From Actinomycetes bacterium (GTDB taxonomy: Bacteria; Actinomycetota; Thermoleophilia; Solirubrobacterales; JACPNS01), in assembly GCA_023404495.1 (NCBI GenBank), contig JAEYBE010000041.1, positions 1 to 9,338 of the forward strand: a stretch of 9,338 bases of DNA. The letters are read 5' to 3'. The notes under the pieces are model-generated. The model was not told the DNA's origin and made no database searches. It was given only the letters and a program-made list of their open reading frames with translations. Positions within the stretch are counted from its first letter, which is position 1. Each line of letters begins with the position of its first letter. Positions 5,654 to 9,338 of this stretch are shown here, in pieces. A program made the position numbers and the translations under genes.

Positions 5654-7322
5654 CAGCGCCCTGCGCGGCGCTCGTGACGCTGCGCGAGTACTTCCCGTAG
5701 ACGCCACGCGTGTAGAGCGGCGCCGGGACTTCGTAATCGGCGATCCGCTGCGCGATCTCATCGTCCGAGAGCTTGACGTTCAACTCGCGCTTCTCGACGT
5801 CGATCACGATCGTGTCGCCTTCTCGCACAGCCGCGATCGGCCCGCCCTTGGAGGCCTCTGGCGCGACATGGCCGGCCATGAAACCGTGCGTGGCCCCGGA
5901 GAATCGGCCGTCCGTCAATAGTGCGACCGAGTCGCCTAGCCCCTCACCGACGAGCGCGGCGGTGACCTGCAGCATCTCGCGCATCCCGGGACCGCCCGAG
6001 GGTCCCTCGTTGCGGATCACGACGATGTCGCCGGGTTTGATGCCGCCGGCCTCGACAGCGGCGAAGCATTCCTTTTCGTTTTCAAAGACCCGCGCGGGGC
6101 CTTCGGCGAAGACACGCTCGTGGCCTGCGAGTTTGACGACGCAGCCCTCGGGCGCGAGATTGCCCTTGAGGATCGCAATCCCGCCGGTGGGCTTGAGCGG
6201 CGCGTCGAGCGGCTTGACTACCTGTTGGCCTTCGGTTTCGACGGCCGCGTCGGCGTAGTCGCCCGCGGTGTTGCCGTCGACCCGGATGCAGTCGCGATTG
6301 AGCAGGCCCGCTTCTTGGAGTCTGTGTGCGATCACCGGCACGCCACCGGCCTCCCAGAAATCGCGCGCCAGGTACTTGCCGCCTGGCTTGAGGTCGGCGG
6401 TCAGCGGCGTGCGAGCGCTGATCTCGTCGAATTCGTCGATGTCGAGGGGCACTTCGGCCTCGTAGGCAACGGCGAGCAAGTGCAGGACGGCGTTAGTCGA
6501 TCCACCGCTCATGCAGACCGCGGCAATCGCGTTCTGCAGCGATTCCTTGGTGATCAGTTGCCGCGCCGTGACGCCGCGATTGAGCACATCGACGATCAGC
6601 CGGCCGGCTTCCTCGGCGACCTCCTTGCGCGCTCCGGCGACCGCCGGGACCATCGCACTGCCAGCCGGCGAAATGCCCATCACCTCGAATGCCATCGCCA
6701 TCGTGTTGGCCGTGAACTGGCCTCCGCACGCACCGGCGCCCGGCGAGGCGACGTTTTCGAGTTCGGTCAATTCTTCGTCCGTGATCTTTCCGGCGGCGTG
6801 AGCGCCGATCGCCTCGAAGACGTCCTGGATTGAGACGTCTTCACCATGCAAGGAGCCGGGCAGGATCGATCCGCCGTAGAGCATCAGGCTTGGGATGTCG
6901 AGGCGCGCAAGCGCCATCACCGTGCCCGGGATCGTCTTGTCGCAGCCGGAGATTGCGATCACCGCATCGAAGGCATGACCGCGACTGACCAACTCGATGC
7001 TGTCGGCGATCACTTCGCGACTGACCAGTGACGAGCGCATGCCCTCGTGGCCCATCGTGATGCCGTCGGAGACCGCGATTGTGTTGAACTCCATCGGTGT
7101 TGCGCCGGCGGCGCGAATGCCTTCCTTGACGGCCGCGGAGACGGCGCGCAAGTGAAAGTTGCAGGGCATGACTTCGGTCCAGGTGTTGGCGATACCGACA
7201 ACCGGCTTGGCGAGGGCTTCATCGTCGAATCCGATGCCCTTCAGGTAGGCGCGGGCGGCGGCACGGTCCGGCCCGTCGAGCAGTTCGCGGCTGTTGTGTC
7301 GTGTATCGAAGTCAGGGGTCAT
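5643..7322 (-). CDS. ilvD: Dihydroxy-acid dehydratase
   Basis: A 559-residue IlvD (EC 4.2.1.9), the Fe-S enzyme that dehydrates 2,3-dihydroxy-isovalerate and 2,3-dihydroxy-3-methylvalerate to the 2-keto acids in valine, leucine and isoleucine synthesis, and toward pantothenate. Three conserved cluster-ligand cysteines are present: C54 in VMPCNFHL, C127 in SGCDKTIPG and C199 in GAGACGGQFTANT. This is the pattern of the [2Fe-2S] type. The base serine S475 sits in TDGRFSGATHG near the C-terminus. Other hallmarks are SDGITMGHEGM, SGGSTNAVLHLL and NEGPSGGPGMREM. The length is standard. ATG 7322 is chosen because family proteins start near here. The frame is open up to 7625, but that extension overlaps dprA and is Arg-rich. 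It follows dprA by 29 bases on the same strand. There is no Shine-Dalgarno, and a TAAGAT element upstream may give it its own near-leaderless transcript. Complete, with no missing motif. Confidence 0.98.
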   Translation of the reverse strand: MTPDFDTRHNSRELLDGPDRAAARAYLKGIGFDDEALAKPVVGIANTWTEVMPCNFHLRAVSAAVKEGIRAAGATPMEFNTIAVSDGITMGHEGMRSSLVSREVIADSIELVSRGHAFDAVIAISGCDKTIPGTVMALARLDIPSLMLYGGSILPGSLHGEDVSIQDVFEAIGAHAAGKITDEELTELENVASPGAGACGGQFTANTMAMAFEVMGISPAGSAMVPAVAGARKEVAEEAGRLIVDVLNRGVTARQLITKESLQNAIAAVCMSGGSTNAVLHLLAVAYEAEVPLDIDEFDEISARTPLTADLKPGGKYLARDFWEAGGVPVIAHRLQEAGLLNRDCIRVDGNTAGDYADAAVETEGQQVVKPLDAPLKPTGGIAILKGNLAPEGCVVKLAGHERVFAEGPARVFENEKECFAAVEAGGIKPGDIVVIRNEGPSGGPGMREMLQVTAALVGEGLGDSVALLTDGRFSGATHGFMAGHVAPEASKGGPIAAVREGDTIVIDVEKRELNVKLSDDEIAQRIADYEVPAPLYTRGVYGKYSRSVTSAAQGAVTS

Positions 7323-7351
7323 GGTCGGCGATCTTAGTCGCGCGCAACACC
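7323..7351 (-). promoter_or_regulatory. dprA-ilvD gap with a possible -10 element
   Basis: The 29-base gap contains TAAGAT on the minus strand (7336-7331), whose last base lies 8 bases before the ilvD ATG. A start from it would make an almost leaderless ilvD mRNA. The -35 position falls at the dprA stop and shows only TCTGCT, a poor match. No Shine-Dalgarno is near the ATG. Read-through from comM-dprA is equally possible. Confidence 0.3.
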
Positions 7352-8416
7352 TCAGCAGAGCTCGTATTCGCCGGAGGTCGCGCGGCGCAGGCGACCGGCG
7401 AGCTCGAGCTCGCCCAGCAGTCGCGTGATCTCGCGCGCCGACAACTCGGGAACGGAGGAGGTCAACGCGCGCGGAGTTCGCTCGCCCGCGGCAATCGCTG
7501 CCAGCAATAGGCCCGCTGCTGAGTCGACCTCGTCCACAAACAGCGGCGCCGGCCCACCCCACTGTCCAACGTTCATGGTCTCCAGGACGTCGTTCGCACC
7601 CCTCACGGCGATCACGCCCTCGCACCCGAGCAGCTTGTTTGGTCCGGCGCTCATCGGACTGTTGATCGGTCCAGGGACCACGCCGGCAATCCTCCCGAGC
7701 TGCTCGCAGAAATCGATCGTGTGCCGGGCGCCCGAGTTCTCTGACCCCTCAACCCAGACCGTCATTTGCGCGAGGGCGGCGATGATGCGATTGCGCGCGA
7801 CGAAGTTCCAGCGTCGCGCCTCGACTCCGGGCGGCGACTCGGAAATGATGCAGCCCGCCTCGGCGATCTGTTCGTGCAGCAATCGATGGGATCGCGGGTA
7901 GGGCAGATCTGGGCCTCCGGCGAGCACCGCGATCGTCGGACGACCTGCTTGCAGCGCCCCGCGATGCGCCGCGCCGTCGATACCGAGCGCCATGCCACTG
8001 ATCACGGTCACGCCTTCACGCGCAAGGTCGTGCGCGAGCGAGTAGGCGACTTCGCGCCCGTAGGCGCTGGCGCGGCGCGCGCCGACGATCGCCGCCGCAG
8101 CACCCGCGGTGCCCAGGTGGGCGACTTCGCCGACGCCGTAGATCGCCCGCGGAACGTCGCTTTCACGTGCGAAGTCGTGGAGCCCCGACGGAAACGCTGG
8201 GTCATGCCGGCAAAGCGTCCAAACGCCATTCGCCTCCCCCTGCTCGCCCGCAACGCCCGGGGGCAAACCCTGCTCGGCCATCGCTTCGAGCGCGTCAGCC
8301 GGCTCGAGCGCCAAGTAGGCCGCAGCCGCGGAGGGCGAGACGCCGGCCGCCTCCAGGCCCGAAGTCACGCGGGCCCGCTCAAATGAGGCGAGCAGACAGG
8401 AGTCGCAGGCACTCAC
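7352..8416 (-). CDS. dprA: DNA-processing protein DprA
   Basis: A 354-residue cytoplasmic DprA, which binds incoming single-stranded DNA and loads RecA during natural transformation. A short N-terminal helical region carries CxxC (C4, C7), as in many actinobacterial DprA proteins. The Rossmann-like domain is about 105-280 with AIVGARRASAYG (109-120), SGMALGIDGAAHRGAL (140-155), LAGGPDLPYP (165-174), FVARNRIIAAL (205-215) and VPGPINSPMSAGPNKLL (247-263). A C-terminal winged-helix part (about 295-352) includes ELSAREITRLLGELELAGRLRR. GTG 8416 is chosen because it overlaps the comM stop as GTGA, and GAGG (8427-8424) sits 7 bases upstream. The frame can be extended to 8521, but that reading lies inside comM and is Arg-rich. 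Many bacteria with dprA are not known to be naturally competent, so uptake itself is an inference. Confidence 0.96.
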   Translation of the reverse strand: MSACDSCLLASFERARVTSGLEAAGVSPSAAAAYLALEPADALEAMAEQGLPPGVAGEQGEANGVWTLCRHDPAFPSGLHDFARESDVPRAIYGVGEVAHLGTAGAAAAIVGARRASAYGREVAYSLAHDLAREGVTVISGMALGIDGAAHRGALQAGRPTIAVLAGGPDLPYPRSHRLLHEQIAEAGCIISESPPGVEARRWNFVARNRIIAALAQMTVWVEGSENSGARHTIDFCEQLGRIAGVVPGPINSPMSAGPNKLLGCEGVIAVRGANDVLETMNVGQWGGPAPLFVDEVDSAAGLLLAAIAAGERTPRALTSSVPELSAREITRLLGELELAGRLRRATSGEYELC

Positions 8417-9338
8417 GAGGAAACCTCGATCGCCCGAAAGGCGAGGGCCTCCGCCACGTCCTCGGTGGTGACCTCGTCGCGGTCGTCGAGATCGGCGATC
8501 GTGCGTGAGACGCGAAGACAACGGTCATATCCCCGCAGCGAGAGCGCGTCGCGCCTGTAGGCGGCCGAAAGGAGTTCGCGCACGTTCTCGGGCGGTTCAA
8601 GCAGGCGCCGTGTCTGGGACCCGTCGAGCTGACCGTTGCAGTTGATCTCGCTGGTCGCGTAGCGACGCACTTGGCGTTCGCGCGCCACTGCGACCCGGTC
8701 GCGCACAACCTGCGAGCTGGCGAGCGGTCCAGCCTCCACTTCCTCTGCGGTCGGCCGCTCAACGCGACAGTGCATGTCAAAGCGATCGAGCAGCGGCCCC
8801 GAGAGCCGTCGTTCGTAGCGCGCCACGTCGCTCGCGGCGCAGCGGCAACGATTGCCCCCTGAGCCGCACGGGCATGGATTGGTCGCAGCGATCAGCATGA
8901 AGCGCGCCGGAAAGACATGCGTGCGCTGCGCCCGAGTGACGGCGATCTGCCCTTCCTCGAGCGGCTGGCGCAGCGACTCGAGAGTGCGGGTAGAGAACTC
9001 CGCGAGCTCATTGAGAAAGAGAACTCCGTTACTGGCGAGAGTCACCTCGCCGGGCATCGGGACCTGTCCACCGCCGGTAAGACCGGAGGGGCTGATCGTG
9101 TGGTGCGGGGCACGAAACGGCCGCTGGCATGCGAGCCCGTCGACCCGGAGATTCCCGGCAATGCTCTGCATCCGTGTCACCTCGACGGCCTCAGCCCTCG
9201 TCATCGGCGGCAGGATCGAGGGAAGCCGGCGGGCGAGCATCGTCTTGCCGCAGCCCGGCGGCCCGACAAAGAGCACGTGGTGCCCGCCCGCTGCGGCGAT
9301 CTCGAGCGCGCGCTGGCTGAACTCATGGCCGCGAAGGT
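8413..9338 (-). CDS. comM: YifB/ComM family Mg-chelatase-like AAA+ ATPase, N-terminus outside window
   Basis: The last 307 residues of a YifB/ComM protein; the frame continues through the right edge, so the N-terminal ChlI-like domain is missing. In Vibrio ComM is a hexameric helicase that aids branch migration during transformation. Counted from the first complete codon, the order is RALEIAAAGGHHVLFVG then Walker A GPPGCGKT (25-32), GGQVPMPGEVTLASNG (89-104), Walker B-like VLFLNELAEF (105-114), LRQPLEEG (122-129) and sensor AATNPCPCG (150-158). It continues with CRC (164-166), completing a four-Cys cluster, then RLSGPLLDRFDMH (177-189), and the C-terminal helical domain with LSLRGYDRCLRVSRTIADL. 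The usual Walker B Asp (LFLDE) is Asn here, codon AAT at 9012-9010. It overlaps dprA by 4 bases and is likely translated in concert with it. The internal GTG at 9276 is not the start, since conserved sequence continues upstream. Confidence 0.95.
   Translation of the reverse strand, partial: LRGHEFSQRALEIAAAGGHHVLFVGPPGCGKTMLARRLPSILPPMTRAEAVEVTRMQSIAGNLRVDGLACQRPFRAPHHTISPSGLTGGGQVPMPGEVTLASNGVLFLNELAEFSTRTLESLRQPLEEGQIAVTRAQRTHVFPARFMLIAATNPCPCGSGGNRCRCAASDVARYERRLSGPLLDRFDMHCRVERPTAEEVEAGPLASSQVVRDRVAVARERQVRRYATSEINCNGQLDGSQTRRLLEPPENVRELLSAAYRRDALSLRGYDRCLRVSRTIADLDDRDEVTTEDVAEALAFRAIEVSS
8424..8427 (-). promoter_or_regulatory. Ribosome-binding site for dprA inside the comM 3' end
   Basis: GAGG on the minus strand lies 7 bases before GTG 8416, within the last codons of comM. 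It supports the GTG start that overlaps the comM TGA and argues against the longer reading to 8521. Confidence 0.5.

Noticed and set aside
6120..6833. 237-codon open frame on the plus strand opposite ilvD
   Set aside because: High-GC antisense shadow; ilvD on the other strand has all catalytic motifs and full length.
7766..8386. 206-codon open frame on the plus strand opposite dprA
   Set aside because: Low-complexity Arg/Ala-rich antisense shadow with no supporting start signal.
1..9338. Frequent GATC/CGATCG motifs throughout the window
   Set aside because: Many fall in Ala-Ile, Ile-Val or Asp-Arg codon contexts expected from GC-rich codon use; without a count against a background model no enrichment can be claimed.

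Overview
The window is high-GC, tightly packed bacterial DNA. Gene content (a WhiG/FliA-type sigma factor close to a Xer recombinase, DprA and a YifB/ComM ATPase), GTG starts and frequent lack of strong Shine-Dalgarno sites suggest an actinobacterium, possibly of the Thermoleophilia/Solirubrobacterales type. The taxonomic call is an inference from style and context only. Nine protein genes fill almost all of the sequence. No RNA gene, insertion sequence, CRISPR array or long repeat was seen.

Left part (1-1056): a minus-strand gene for a four-cysteine, probably zinc-binding protein runs off the left edge. It is divergent from a plus-strand gene (496-1056) for an uncharacterised conserved-looking protein. 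That protein has a His near its N-terminus and an Asn-Ser-Asn-Ser motif near its C-terminus, which together recall permuted papain-like folds. It converges on, and overlaps by 4 bases, the sigma factor gene.

Central minus-strand operon (3882 down to 1053): a membrane-anchored L,D-transpeptidase, then a Xer-type tyrosine recombinase whose start overlaps the transpeptidase stop (ATGA), then after 26 bases the WhiG/FliA-family sigma factor. In front of it lies a candidate sigma-28-type promoter (GGCGATAA with a weak AGAA element 15 bases upstream), which would let the sigma factor drive its own operon. Divergent from it is a plus-strand pair: an MTHFSD-like 5-formyltetrahydrofolate cyclo-ligase-family protein and an alpha/beta hydrolase (3988-5653).

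Right part (9338 down to 5643), minus strand: ComM/YifB-type AAA+ protein (N-terminus outside the window), DprA (start overlaps the comM stop as GTGA), then dihydroxy-acid dehydratase IlvD, which converges on the hydrolase gene with an 11-base overlap. DprA and ComM are the DNA-uptake/natural-transformation pair. A comM-dprA-xer-whiG cluster is known in other actinobacteria such as Streptomyces. Here the same genes are present, but ilvD, the divergent folate/hydrolase pair and the transpeptidase lie between dprA and xer.

Nothing here is clearly a new defence or mobile system. The most interesting leads are the ldt-xer-sigma operon with its possible autoregulatory promoter, the papain-like protein that may have Ser in place of the catalytic Cys, and an Asp-to-Asn change in the ComM Walker B motif.
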